The notes: a model not told the origin generated them from the sequence alone. DNA of 56,312 nucleotides from Micavibrio sp. (GCA_012960155.1 DUBU01000019.1:34849-91160); one strand, 5' to 3'; shown: positions 42,243 through 51,491, counted from the stretch's first letter. Translations and numbers: made by a program.

Positions 42243-42812
42243 ATGAGCGTTACCGTATCAGCCATTCTGGCGATGGCACAAAACCGCGTAATCGGCAAAG
42301 ACAACAAACTGCCATGGCACTTGCCCGCGGATCTAAAATTTTTCAAAGCCACCACCATGGGCAAACCCATTATTATGGGCCGCAAATGTTACGAATCCCT
42401 CGGCCGCCCCCTGCCAGGCCGCCTGAATATTGTGGTCAGCCGCAGCTATCAAAACCTATCGGACATCCCTGCCGCAAATATGGGCAATGATGCGAAGATA
42501 TTGTCAGACAAATCTGATACAAAAACACCTGAAAACCTGCTACTGGTGTCATCATTAGAAGACGCCATAACCAAAGCCAAAGACGTTGCCACCCAAGAAG
42601 GCAAAGATGAAATCTTTATCATCGGCGGCGCCCAGATTTATCAGGCCGCGCTTCCCTTGACCGACAAACTCTATATGACGGTCATCCATAAAGACTTTGA
42701 AGGCGATATCAGCCTGCCCCAAGAATATCTCGATGCGTGGCAGGAAACATGGCGCGAGGACCACGAAGAAGAGCTATCCTATAGCTTCTTGACCCTTGAA
42801 AAAACGGCGTAG
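42243..42812 (+). CDS. folA: Dihydrofolate reductase
   Basis: The start is set at 42243 (MSVTVSAILAMAQNRVIGKDNKLPWHLPADLKFF) because it matches the conserved DHFR N-terminus and AGGA precedes it; the open frame upstream reads through non-coding DNA. Conserved features are LPWHLPADLKFFKATTMGKP, GRKCYESLGRPLPGR and the NADPH site IFIIGGAQIYQAAL. At 189 aa it is longer than most bacterial DHFRs (about 160), through an insertion near residues 72-100 (NMGNDAKILSDKSDTKTPEN). It regenerates tetrahydrofolate, needed after ThyA. Confidence 0.93.
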   Translation: MSVTVSAILAMAQNRVIGKDNKLPWHLPADLKFFKATTMGKPIIMGRKCYESLGRPLPGRLNIVVSRSYQNLSDIPAANMGNDAKILSDKSDTKTPENLLLVSSLEDAITKAKDVATQEGKDEIFIIGGAQIYQAALPLTDKLYMTVIHKDFEGDISLPQEYLDAWQETWREDHEEELSYSFLTLEKTA

Positions 42813-42876
42813 CTTCATCATATATTAACCGTAATCCCCTATTCTTTTAGCAGAATAACTTAGAGGGCTGATTATT

Positions 42877-43323
42877 ATGGCTGATATTAAAGTAAGTGGC
42901 TTTCCGGACCTTGATCCGCAACAAGCGCGCAAACACATCGCAAAAGAATGGGATGAACGAAAAGCTGACGACCATAGTCCAGGCGGATACGGCCCTAGCG
43001 TTGAATTCAATCATTTCAATCAGATGCTACAAGGACGCAGAGATAGGATTGTCAGCGAATTAAGAGAGCTGGCAGAACGAGAGCAACCTATCCCAAAATC
43101 TCGCATTAGCGATTTAAGACAACTTGAAGCTCTTTGCTTTGAAGCATCCACTTCACCTAATAGCGATATGCGTCGCTCAGGCATGCGTGAATTAGAGCAA
43201 GGCAAAAACCCCAGAAATCCTGGCACGACAGAATGGAAGCGTTTTGAAAACATCGCCAAACGTCTGAACGACGCTGAAGATAGCTCTCCTGTAAAGGTGA
43301 CAGCCGTACACCACGAATTTTAA
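42877..43323 (+). CDS. Hypothetical 148-aa protein
   Basis: A charged, hydrophilic, predicted helical protein starting MADIKVSGFPDLDPQQARKH. No signal peptide, membrane segment or cysteine pair; one Cys in LEALCFEAS. I recognise no family. GAGGG lies 10 nt before the ATG. It overlaps the 3' end of the convergent mrp gene by 4 nt and lies 64 nt after DHFR, separated by a small hairpin, so it is probably its own unit. Confidence 0.6.
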   Translation: MADIKVSGFPDLDPQQARKHIAKEWDERKADDHSPGGYGPSVEFNHFNQMLQGRRDRIVSELRELAEREQPIPKSRISDLRQLEALCFEASTSPNSDMRRSGMRELEQGKNPRNPGTTEWKRFENIAKRLNDAEDSSPVKVTAVHHEF

Positions 43324-44387
43324 GCACTAGCTTTTTTAACGGAACTATCAGACAGCACGCCCATGATTGTTGAGGCGCAATCCTGATAATATGACGCATA
43401 TTTTGAATGCGGCTGCGCCTGTGTGATAGGCATACCTTCATCACCCTGAATACGAATATCCAGCTCTAAAGGGATAGCACCAAGGAATGTAGTTCCGGAC
43501 TTCTTAGCTTCACGTTCCGCCCCGCCATGCCCGAAAATATGGCTCTCATGACCGCATTCAGGACAAGTGAACATACTCATATTCTCAATCAAGCCCAACA
43601 CAGGCACGCCCGTCTTACGGAACATCGCCACGCCTTTGCGCGCATCCAACAAAGCAACATCTTGCGGTGTCGAAACAATGACAGCACCCGCAAGGGGCAC
43701 TTTTTGTGCCATCGTCAATTGCGCATCGCCAGTACCAGGTGGCATATCCACGATCATTACATCCAGTTCGCCCCAATCGACATCGACCATAAACTGGCGC
43801 AGCGCAGACTGGATCATAGGGCCGCGCCAAATCATCGGCGTGTCATCCTCAACCATAAAACCAATCGACATCACTTTGACACCGAATGCTTCATGCGGGA
43901 CTAATTTGTCATCTTGCATTTGAGGACGACCGGACAGCCCCATCATCTTGGGCACGGAAGGGCCATAAATATCGGCATCCATAAGTCCGACCTTAAGACC
44001 CTGCTGCGCCAGCGCTACGGCCAGATTAACAGCCACAGTGGATTTACCAACGCCACCCTTACCCGACGCCACCGCGATCATATGCTTCACATACGGCGCC
44101 AAATTTTCAATGCGTGCCGGCTGCGAGGCGATGCGTTCCGATGATTTTTCTCCACGCTTGGCCGTCAGGATCACATTTACAGTAAAATCGGAAAATTCGG
44201 TGATCAGCACCTTCTCAACATCCTGACGCACAGGCTCCATCTGCGCACCCAGCGCAGGAGACACTTCCAGAATACAAATCAAACGGTCATCCTGAAATGT
44301 CAGGCTAGAGATATCAATCCCATCCTGCGCAGCGATGCTCGCTGTTACCAGATCCTGTGCTATTTGTTGTTTGTTATCCTGACTCAT
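43320..44387 (-). CDS. mrp: Mrp/ApbC/NBP35-family Fe-S cluster carrier ATPase
   Basis: The 355-aa protein has an N-terminal DUF59-like domain (residues 1-85), a deviant Walker A in VASGKGGVGKSTVAVNLA (near 103-115), Walker B IVDMPPGTGDAQL (near 217) and the cluster-binding CPEC in MFTCPECGHESHIFG (near 276-279). It binds a 4Fe-4S cluster between subunits and delivers it to apo-proteins. The total length is typical for bacterial Mrp with the N-terminal domain. It is divergent from hflK. Confidence 0.95.
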   Translation of the reverse strand: MSQDNKQQIAQDLVTASIAAQDGIDISSLTFQDDRLICILEVSPALGAQMEPVRQDVEKVLITEFSDFTVNVILTAKRGEKSSERIASQPARIENLAPYVKHMIAVASGKGGVGKSTVAVNLAVALAQQGLKVGLMDADIYGPSVPKMMGLSGRPQMQDDKLVPHEAFGVKVMSIGFMVEDDTPMIWRGPMIQSALRQFMVDVDWGELDVMIVDMPPGTGDAQLTMAQKVPLAGAVIVSTPQDVALLDARKGVAMFRKTGVPVLGLIENMSMFTCPECGHESHIFGHGGAEREAKKSGTTFLGAIPLELDIRIQGDEGMPITQAQPHSKYASYYQDCASTIMGVLSDSSVKKASA

Positions 44388-44461
44388 CTATTGCCTTCTG
44401 TGCCAAAAAATATATTGTTATCTAGCGTCTTAAAGTAAGTGAAAGCAAGGATTTTCAATAT

Positions 44462-45619
44462 ATGGGTGACGATAAGAGAAGAAACCCCTGGGGCAATGAT
44501 AACCGTGGCGGCGATGACCGCAGAGGACAAAACCCATGGGGCAATGGCGGCAATAATAACAACCGTGGTGGTGGCAACGAGCCTGACCTCGACGAAATTC
44601 TGCGCAAAGCGCAAGAGAACCTAAAAGATTTCATGCCCGGCAATTTCCAAGGCGGCAAACTGGCAGGACTGATTATTCTGGCCATTATCGCCCTATGGCT
44701 AGCTAGCGGCTTCTATATCGTTAGCCCTGGTGAACATGGCGTTGTTCAGCGTTTTGGTGCATGGAACCACACAGAAACAACCGAAGGCCTGAAATACCAC
44801 ATGCCTTTCCCGATCGACACAGTACAACTGGTCAAAGTAAACGAGATTCGTCGTATGAATGTCGGCTTTACAGAGATGGTATCCCGTTCAGGCTCTAACA
44901 GCCGCACAACGGACATTCCTGACGAAAGCCTGATGCTAACAGCAGACCGTAACATTGTTGACCTTGATATGGTGATACAATGGAACATCAAATCAGCTGA
45001 AGACTTCCTGTTCCAGATTGAAGAGCCTGAAGACACAATCAAGAAAGTGGCTGAAAGTGCGATTCGTGAAGTGGTCGGCCAAACAGATATGTTTCCGATC
45101 ATTACAACAGGCCGTACGGCCGTTGCAAACCGTACACGCGAAATCATCCAGCAAAACCTTGATGAATATCATGCAGGCGTAAACGTAACGCAGGTTCTGA
45201 TCCAGCAAGCTGAAGTCCACCCTGATGTGCAAGCAGCCTTCCAGGATGTTCAGTCAGCAAAACAGGATGCTGATGATGCGCAAAACCGTGCGCAAGCATA
45301 CCGTGAAGGTATTGTTCCGATCGCACGTGGTGAAGCAATTAAGCTGGTACAAGAAGCCGAAGCCTACGAACAATCAGTAACAGCACGCGCCACCGGTGAT
45401 GCCGATCGCTTTAATGCAGTTCTGCAAGCCTACCAACAAGGTAAAGACGTAACAAAGAAACGCATTTACATCGAAACAATGGAAGAAGTGCTGAAAAACG
45501 CCCAGAAAATCATTTTGGACGAAAACGGCCAAGGCAGTGGCGTGGTTCCTTACCTGCCCTTGAACGAATTAAGACCTGCCGCAGGCAACACTTCATCTAA
45601 TAGAAAGGACGCTGAATAA
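44462..45619 (+). CDS. hflK: HflK, FtsH-modulating SPFH-family membrane protein
   Basis: The 385-aa protein begins with a Gly/Asn/Arg-rich cytoplasmic tail (residues 1-50; GDDKRRNPWGNDNRGGDDRR), then one membrane helix (about 67-87, LAGLIILAIIALWLASGFYIV) and an SPFH/Band-7 domain (SPGEHGVVQRFGAW, NIVDLDMVIQWNI) with a coiled-coil and a proline/glycine end. HflK and HflC form a large ring around the FtsH protease. The stop overlaps the hflC start by one base, so the two are coupled. Confidence 0.95.
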   Translation: MGDDKRRNPWGNDNRGGDDRRGQNPWGNGGNNNNRGGGNEPDLDEILRKAQENLKDFMPGNFQGGKLAGLIILAIIALWLASGFYIVSPGEHGVVQRFGAWNHTETTEGLKYHMPFPIDTVQLVKVNEIRRMNVGFTEMVSRSGSNSRTTDIPDESLMLTADRNIVDLDMVIQWNIKSAEDFLFQIEEPEDTIKKVAESAIREVVGQTDMFPIITTGRTAVANRTREIIQQNLDEYHAGVNVTQVLIQQAEVHPDVQAAFQDVQSAKQDADDAQNRAQAYREGIVPIARGEAIKLVQEAEAYEQSVTARATGDADRFNAVLQAYQQGKDVTKKRIYIETMEEVLKNAQKIILDENGQGSGVVPYLPLNELRPAAGNTSSNRKDAE

Positions 45620-46575
45620 TGAAACTTCTTCAAGGAGCATCCCTTTTAGTTTTAGCGGGCGGCCTGATTGGCCTGTCCATGTCTGTTTTCACTGTCGACC
45701 AGACACAGCAGGCTATTGTTCTGCAACTCGGTCAACCTGTAGGTGAAGTTAAGGAACCCGGACTGCACTTCAAAGTGCCTTTTGTGCAAACAGTGCGTGA
45801 ATTTGATCGCCGTATCCTGTCTGTTGATCCGGACCCAGAGCAAATGGTTATTTCCAGCCGCGCTATTGCCAAGGCACCGGCGCAGCCAGCAGAAGACACA
45901 GAAAATGAAGAAGAAGGCTTTGCCGCCCCTTCAATTGACTCTGTTACTGGTGAACCGATCGTCGTTGACAGTTTCGCGCGTTACAAAATTGTAGAACCTC
46001 TTCAGTTCCTGAAAACTTTAGGGACGCCGTTCAATGCGAACTCAAGACTGAAAAACATTTTGTCTGACGCGACTAAAGCCGTACTGGGTAAAACAACGTT
46101 GGAAGAACTGCTATCTTCTGAACGTGCCGCCGTTATGGATGAAATTCAGGCGCGCGTTAACAAAAGCATTGCCAATGACCAACTCGGTATCGAGATCATT
46201 GACGTGCGCATTGTGCGTGCTGACCTAACACCTGAACTACGACAGTCTACAGTACGTCGTATGATTTCTGAGCTGCAGGAACGCGCAACAGAGACGCGTG
46301 CCGTTGGTGATGAAAAAGCATTGGAAATCCGCTCAAAAGCAGACAAGGAACGCACAGTTATTCTGGCCGAAGCCGAGCGTGACGCCCAGATTATCCGCGG
46401 TAAAGGCGATCAAACAGCGATCAAAACCTATGCGGATGCTTTCAACAAGGACGCCGAGTTTTATGACTTCATGCGCTCTATGGAAGCCTATGGCAATACA
46501 CTAGCAACACCGGACACACGTTTAATCCTGTCTCCGGACAGCCAGTTCTTTAAGCACTTTAAAACGATTGAGTAA
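45619..46575 (+). CDS. hflC: HflC, partner of HflK
   Basis: The 318-aa protein has an N-terminal membrane helix (residues 5-23), SPFH domain (DQTQQAIVLQLGQPVGEV, VPFVQTVREFDRRILSVDPDPE), DVRIVRADLTPEL and a coiled-coil containing RSKADKERTVILAEAERDAQIIRGKGDQ. An acidic Pro/Glu insertion (APAQPAEDTENEEEGFA, near residues 85-102) lies in the SPFH domain. AAAGGA lies upstream of the ATG. It acts with HflK to control FtsH at the membrane. Confidence 0.95.
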   Translation: MKLLQGASLLVLAGGLIGLSMSVFTVDQTQQAIVLQLGQPVGEVKEPGLHFKVPFVQTVREFDRRILSVDPDPEQMVISSRAIAKAPAQPAEDTENEEEGFAAPSIDSVTGEPIVVDSFARYKIVEPLQFLKTLGTPFNANSRLKNILSDATKAVLGKTTLEELLSSERAAVMDEIQARVNKSIANDQLGIEIIDVRIVRADLTPELRQSTVRRMISELQERATETRAVGDEKALEIRSKADKERTVILAEAERDAQIIRGKGDQTAIKTYADAFNKDAEFYDFMRSMEAYGNTLATPDTRLILSPDSQFFKHFKTIE

Positions 46576-46582
46576 TGAATAG

Positions 46583-46631
46583 AGATTAATCCGAAACGGG
46601 CGCCTGTCGCCCGCTTCACCCGCGTTAATCT
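46583..46631 (+). terminator. Hairpin after hflC
   Basis: CGGGCG-cctgt-CGCCCG (46597-46613) is framed by AGATTAA and TTAATCT (46583-46589 and 46625-46631). No U-tract follows. It probably ends or stabilises the hflKC message just before the desaturase gene. Confidence 0.5.
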
Positions 46632-46643
46632 TAAAAGAAATAT

Positions 46644-47684
46644 ATGACTGAAACTATTACAACACCTGCACACAAGCATTCGGATATAAACGTCAAAGAA
46701 GTCGTTTCACACTGCGCGAATTACAAAGGCGCCGACAATAAACGTAGCGCCTTCCAGTTGATCACAACGCTGTCATTATTCGCCGCACTATGCGTGGTCA
46801 TGTATTACAGCATGAATATATCCTACCTTGTAACATTACTACTCGCTATACCTGCGGCAGGCCTTCTGACACGCATCTTCATTTTTCAACATGACTGTGG
46901 TCATGGATCATTCTTCACATCAACAAAGTGGAATACATGGACAGGCCGCGCCTTGGGTATTTTAACGGTAACGCCCTATGATTTTTGGCGCCGTGCTCAC
47001 AATAAACACCATGCGACATCAGGCGATCTAGACCGCCGAAGCATTGGCGGTATTGATACCATTACCAAAGCAGAATATGACGCCCTATCCAAACGTAAGC
47101 AGTTCTTTTACAGACTCTATCGTCACCCGCTCGTCCTGCTTATGATTGGCACGCCACTTTACGTGATAATCCTACAACGCCTTCCTTATAATCAAGCCAC
47201 AGGATTTTATAACGGTTACCAGTCATTATCAGTTAGCTCGATCTGGAAAAGCATCATGATGACCAATCTGTTCATCGTGCTGATTTACGGCACAGCATCA
47301 TTACTGATCGGCTTGCCTACTGTATTGGCCGTATATCTACCTATTCTGGTGATGACAACATGGCTCGGCGGCTGGCTATTTTATATCCAGCACCAGTTTG
47401 AAGACACCTATTGGGAAAACAGTGATAACTGGAACAGACAAGAAGCCGCCCTGCTTGGCAGTTCTTACTACCATCTGCCGCGTATTCTGCAGTGGTTTAC
47501 GGGCAATATCGGTTTGCACCATATCCACCATCTCAGCAGCGATATTCCCAATTACAAATTGCAAGATTGCATGAACGGTATGCCAGAACTGGCAGACGTC
47601 AACAGGATTACCATTAAAGACAGTTTACAAAGCCTGTCTTTGCATCTGTGGGACGAAGACAAAAAGCAACTTGTTTCATTGTAG
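46644..47684 (+). CDS. Membrane fatty-acid desaturase
   Basis: The 346-aa protein has four or more membrane helices and the three His boxes of the desaturase family: HDCGH (near 83), HNKHH (near 119) and HHIHH (near 293). These bind the di-iron centre. The sequence between boxes resembles acyl-lipid desaturases of the DesA/Delta-12 type rather than sterol hydroxylases. It should introduce double bonds into membrane acyl chains with electrons from ferredoxin or a reductase not encoded here. No clear Shine-Dalgarno is visible. It converges with a response regulator gene 4 nt away. Confidence 0.9.
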   Translation: MTETITTPAHKHSDINVKEVVSHCANYKGADNKRSAFQLITTLSLFAALCVVMYYSMNISYLVTLLLAIPAAGLLTRIFIFQHDCGHGSFFTSTKWNTWTGRALGILTVTPYDFWRRAHNKHHATSGDLDRRSIGGIDTITKAEYDALSKRKQFFYRLYRHPLVLLMIGTPLYVIILQRLPYNQATGFYNGYQSLSVSSIWKSIMMTNLFIVLIYGTASLLIGLPTVLAVYLPILVMTTWLGGWLFYIQHQFEDTYWENSDNWNRQEAALLGSSYYHLPRILQWFTGNIGLHHIHHLSSDIPNYKLQDCMNGMPELADVNRITIKDSLQSLSLHLWDEDKKQLVSL

Positions 47685-47688
47685 AGAA

Positions 47689-48558
47689 TTATAATGGCTT
47701 CGTAATATGTGGTGACTTTTTAACTGCAACCATCAAACGTTCTTTAGAAAACGGCTTTTTCAAGAACCCTGTCGCGCCGTCCTTATTGGCATTCACAATG
47801 TTCTCTTTCACTGTATCTACGCTCAACATAAACACGCAGGATTTCGGATCAATCTTGCGAATAGCCCGCAGCGTTTCCTGACCGTTTAAGCCCGGCAAAT
47901 GTATATCCAGAAAAACTACATCAGGGGCGTGCTCTATATATAAGCGAATAGCATCCTCGCCATTCTTTGCCAGCACAACATCATATTCTTTATTAAGAAT
48001 ATTGGCCGCATACGAGGCCGTAAAGCGGTCATCTTCTACAATCATAACAACCGCATCTTCGCGTCTATCGCGGCGCAAGGGAATGCTATGGACGCGGTTT
48101 GCATCCGCCATATCGTTGTAAGAATCAATCAATCCTGCGGACAGAAGCCGTTCATCTGCTAATTTTTGGAAGCCATAAATATCCTTTGCAAGATTATGCA
48201 ACTTCACAATACTCTCGCCATACACCTCCGATACCCTGACCTTTATCGCCTGCAAAGCGGTCTTATGCGCTTCATTCGTTGGACGTATGAGAGCGATGAC
48301 ATCAGAATCAGAAAAGCGATACAACATCACGCCCTCGATACTGCTCAAATGCTCTTTTAATATCGTAACGGCTTCCTGACTGTCTTGCGATAGCCTGTGT
48401 AACTTGCCCTTTATATATTCCGGTTTTTCAATGATATCGTCATGCTTCATGCGGCGTGATAACGCCACGCGCAAAGCCATCCAGCCGCTATTATCGCGGC
48501 GAACCTTTTCTAAAAAGGTCAAAAAGTGGTGCTCAGCGCTCTCTTCAATGACTTTCAT
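47689..48558 (-). CDS. Response regulator with uncharacterised N-terminal domain, paralogue of 17681-18589
   Basis: A 289-aa protein from ATG 48558 (MKVIEESAEHH); the in-frame TTG at 48564 is less likely. The C-terminal receiver has VVMIVEDDRFTASY (near 165), phospho-acceptor Asp in VFLDIHLPGLNGQ (near 213) and Lys in FLKKPFSKERL. The N-terminal 150 residues share layout with the regulator in the secretion operon, including the basic junction RRDRREDAVVMIVEDD, so the two form a paralogous family. There is no DNA-binding domain. It stands alone, with no kinase beside it, so it may be a branch point for the same phosphorelay. Confidence 0.85.
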   Translation of the reverse strand: MKVIEESAEHHFLTFLEKVRRDNSGWMALRVALSRRMKHDDIIEKPEYIKGKLHRLSQDSQEAVTILKEHLSSIEGVMLYRFSDSDVIALIRPTNEAHKTALQAIKVRVSEVYGESIVKLHNLAKDIYGFQKLADERLLSAGLIDSYNDMADANRVHSIPLRRDRREDAVVMIVEDDRFTASYAANILNKEYDVVLAKNGEDAIRLYIEHAPDVVFLDIHLPGLNGQETLRAIRKIDPKSCVFMLSVDTVKENIVNANKDGATGFLKKPFSKERLMVAVKKSPHITKPL

Positions 48559-48662
48559 AATCAAAATGCCCTAAAAAATAAGAAAACCAGCCTTTATCAA
48601 CCCTCAAAAAACTGCTATCCCATTACAACATTATTATTAGCACCAATCATTAAAATTAGGTT

Positions 48663-48680
48663 TATAAACAATAGTTTATA
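48663..48680. promoter_or_regulatory. 7-bp inverted repeat upstream of the dihydroorotase gene
   Basis: TATAAAC and GTTTATA flank a 4-nt AATA (48663-48680), 24 nt before the dihydroorotase ATG. It overlaps AT-rich promoter-like sequence and could be an operator. Confidence 0.35.
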
Positions 48681-48704
48681 GAAAAGCCTTAGATGGAGTC
48701 CCTT

Positions 48705-50039
48705 ATGAGCGCAGCAGCATACGATCTTATCCTGAAAAACGGCACGGCCGTCCTTCCAGAAGGCACACACACAGCAGACATTGCTGTCAAAGACGGCAAG
48801 ATCATGGCTATTGGCAAGATTGATGGCGAAGCCACCGAAACAATCGACTGCACAGGACTTCATATTCTACCGGGCGTCATTGATACACAAGTTCACTTCC
48901 GCGAGCCAGGCGGCACACACAAAGAAGATCTGGAACATGGCATGAAAGCCGCCGCCATGGGCGGTGTTACAGGTATCTTTGAAATGCCGAATACAAACCC
49001 GCTAACAACAACACCCGAAGCACTGCAAGACAAGCTCGGTCGTGCATCAAAAGGCGCGTGGTGTGATTACGCATTCTATTTCGGCGGCACAGCACAAAAC
49101 GCCAAAAACCTGTCCGAATGGGAAAACCTGCCGGGTGTCTGTGGTGTTAAAATCTTTATGGGCTCCTCAACAGGTGACCTTCTCTCTGCGACAGATGACG
49201 AAGTTTTAGCTGTCCTCTCGAACGGCAAGCGCGTTGTTGCAGCACATGCCGAAGACGAAATGATGATGATAGAGAATAAAAAGAACATTCTCGGCGACAG
49301 TACAGACGTAGCCATGCACCATATCTGGCGCTCAAAAGAATCCTGCCTGTCCGCGACAACACGTTTAGTAACATTGGCGCGCAAAGCCGGCCGCCGCGTT
49401 CATGTTCTGCATATTACATCCGCAGAAGAAATGGAATATTTGGCGCAAAACAAGGATATCGCCAGCGTTGAGGTTCTACCAAACCACCTAACTCTGCACG
49501 CTCCTGACTGCTATAACAAGCTCGGTACGCTGGCACAGCAAAACCCGCCAATCCGCGAAAAAGAACATCAAGATGCTCTGTGGCGCGCGATTGATGATGG
49601 CACTGTTGATATTATCGGCTCCGACCATGCCGCGCATACAATGGAAGAAAAACAAGGCACATACCCATCAACACCAAGTGGTACGCCAGGTGTGCAAACA
49701 TTAGTACCTATCATGCTGGACCACGTGAATAACGGGAAGCTGACACTGGAGCGCTTTGTGGATCTGGTCTGTGAAGGCCCGCACCGTATCCACCAAATAG
49801 CAGGCAAAGGCCGCATCACAAAAGGCTATGACGGCGATTTTACGATTGTTGATATGAACAAGACTGAAACCATCACACATGCACAGCAGCAATCCAAATG
49901 CGGCTGGACACCATATGATGGCAAGACAGTAAAAGGTTGGCCTGTCATGACCGTTGTGCGCGGCAACATCGTCATGCGTGATGGTGAACTGCAAGGAACA
50001 CCAAAAGGTCGTCCTATTGCATTCCGCGAAACCTTGTAA
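48705..50039 (+). CDS. pyrC: Dihydroorotase (class I-like amidohydrolase)
   Basis: The 444-aa protein has the cyclic amidohydrolase layout: DTQVHFREPGGTHKEDLEHG (near residue 55-74), GVKIFMGSS with the candidate carboxylated Lys (near 147), AAHAEDE, VHVLHITSAEE and IIGSDHAAH with the catalytic Asp. It would close carbamoyl-aspartate to dihydroorotate in pyrimidine synthesis. The first residue of the usual HxH metal motif is Gln (QVH), which I believe also occurs in other alphaproteobacterial members; allantoinase or hydantoinase are alternatives. The start at 48705 is chosen because GGAG lies 6 nt before it. No other pyr gene is adjacent. Confidence 0.82.
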   Translation: MSAAAYDLILKNGTAVLPEGTHTADIAVKDGKIMAIGKIDGEATETIDCTGLHILPGVIDTQVHFREPGGTHKEDLEHGMKAAAMGGVTGIFEMPNTNPLTTTPEALQDKLGRASKGAWCDYAFYFGGTAQNAKNLSEWENLPGVCGVKIFMGSSTGDLLSATDDEVLAVLSNGKRVVAAHAEDEMMMIENKKNILGDSTDVAMHHIWRSKESCLSATTRLVTLARKAGRRVHVLHITSAEEMEYLAQNKDIASVEVLPNHLTLHAPDCYNKLGTLAQQNPPIREKEHQDALWRAIDDGTVDIIGSDHAAHTMEEKQGTYPSTPSGTPGVQTLVPIMLDHVNNGKLTLERFVDLVCEGPHRIHQIAGKGRITKGYDGDFTIVDMNKTETITHAQQQSKCGWTPYDGKTVKGWPVMTVVRGNIVMRDGELQGTPKGRPIAFRETL

Positions 50040-50071
50040 TACCCTTCCCTAAACATAACGGGAGGACATTA

Positions 50072-51196
50072 ATGAAAAAGATTTTCGCTGCAGCTGCGGC
50101 GCTGACTATTATTGGCGGCGGTGCTTATTACCTGACAACACAACAAGGCAACACGCCGGCAACTGATATCACACAAACAGATATCGGTGCACAGCCACAG
50201 CCGCCCGCCCCCAGACAAGAACCTGCGGCACCACCAGCACAGGAATTATCCCCTGAAGAACGTAGCGCACAGATCCGCAGCGCCGTTGACATCAAATCTG
50301 TAACGGCTGCTTACAGCCTGCCGGAAGCGGCCGCCGAATTAAATGCAGCACTCGAAATTTCGGGTGATGACCTCGATAACAACGGCTTTCTGGCCCTGAC
50401 ATACACCGTAGCGACTGACATGGGCATGATCCGCGAAGTAGATGCGCTGGCATATTGTAATGAATTCCTCGGCAGCCGTTCTTATAATTCTGAGTGCGCG
50501 GAAGAAATTGCATGGAGCATAGCCAGAACCAACAGTGCTTACAACGGCCCCTTGGAACAGCACGTAGCTACAGATAATGCCGAACTGCGCGAGAATGCAC
50601 TGACTTCCGTGCGATGGCTGCGCACGGCCGTCGACAGCCAAGGCAATAACACCAACCTGCTACTAGTGCGCGATATTCGTGACATGGCTAGCGTTACAGG
50701 CCTGTCGCCAGATGCTTTCATTCCAGAGCCTGAAGAGGAAGAAGCTTTCCCAGATAAAAAGGAGCGCATCTTATCTTCTGTTGCCCTACATTCAGTAACG
50801 CCTGCAATGTCTGATCCGGATACTCATGCCGAACTCACAGCAGCATTTGAAGCCGAGCCGGATAATCTAACGCCATCAGGCTTCTTGAATATGTCATTCC
50901 ACGTGGCCACACGCGAAGGCACACTTGAAAATTTAGATATTCTGGCTTATTGCGAAGAATTCATCGGCAACCGTAACTACAACAATGAATGCGCAGAAGC
51001 CATCCGCCTAAAGGTCGCTGCCGTCAACAGCACCGCAGCCTTCGGTCTGGCTGCGCACTTCCCGACAGATAACCCTCAAATACGTGAAAATGCATTGGTT
51101 TCCGTGGGATGGTTACGCCGTGCCCTGGAGAATACTTCTTACGATAATTCCTATTATGTGGTGCGTGAGTTAAACACCCTTATGGGGCCACGTTAA
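50072..51196 (+). CDS. Exported protein with two tandem CX12C domains, unknown function
   Basis: The 374-aa protein has an N-terminal signal anchor (residues 1-22, KKIFAAAAALTIIGGGAYYL), a Pro/Gln/Ala-rich linker (to about 60), and two homologous domains of about 140 residues (about 67-210 and 228-372). Each carries ALAYC or ILAYC, then the second Cys 12 residues on (YCNEFLGSRSYNSEC and YCEEFIGNRNYNNEC), followed by DNxxxRENAL and VRWLR or VGWLR. The paired Cys suggest a disulfide in the periplasm. I recognise no family. GGAGG precedes the ATG. It lies 32 nt after the dihydroorotase gene and is followed by a strong hairpin. Confidence 0.7.
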   Translation: MKKIFAAAAALTIIGGGAYYLTTQQGNTPATDITQTDIGAQPQPPAPRQEPAAPPAQELSPEERSAQIRSAVDIKSVTAAYSLPEAAAELNAALEISGDDLDNNGFLALTYTVATDMGMIREVDALAYCNEFLGSRSYNSECAEEIAWSIARTNSAYNGPLEQHVATDNAELRENALTSVRWLRTAVDSQGNNTNLLLVRDIRDMASVTGLSPDAFIPEPEEEEAFPDKKERILSSVALHSVTPAMSDPDTHAELTAAFEAEPDNLTPSGFLNMSFHVATREGTLENLDILAYCEEFIGNRNYNNECAEAIRLKVAAVNSTAAFGLAAHFPTDNPQIRENALVSVGWLRRALENTSYDNSYYVVRELNTLMGPR

Positions 51197-51201
51197 AAAA
51201 C

Positions 51202-51244
51202 ACGAGCCCTCAGCGCGCTGTAGTACTGCATGATGAGGGCTCGT
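51202..51244. terminator. 11-bp hairpin after the duplicated-domain gene
   Basis: ACGAGCCCTCA (51202-51212) pairs perfectly with TGAGGGCTCGT (51234-51244) around a 21-nt loop. On the plus strand no U-tract follows. Six A precede it, so the T-tract appears only on the minus strand. It ends the dihydroorotase unit or blocks read-through in reverse. Confidence 0.55.
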
Positions 51245-51491
51245 ATATTCGACAACTCTTATATTTGTGTCAAACTTTCAGAAAATTTTAGAAAAAGTTT
51301 TTCATTCACTTTTGTTGCTTTTCAATAAGTTAGCCTAAAAACTCCAATTGAGGGCTAATAAAAATTCAGTCATTATTAATCTATTTCGGTTTATTCTTAT
51401 CCTTGGAGCGCGTTTTTTTCGGATTTTCTATTTATTCGAAATTATTCATGGGGATTTTATCCCTTTAAGGGTATTATTGAAGAAGTTTGAC

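Noticed and set aside
51348-51491. TTG start of the GGDEF-EAL gene at 51348
   Set aside because: It would add an odd Phe/Ile-rich extension translated from AT-rich leader sequence. The ATG at 51492 is preceded by a GAAGAAG site and starts a more ordinary N-terminus.
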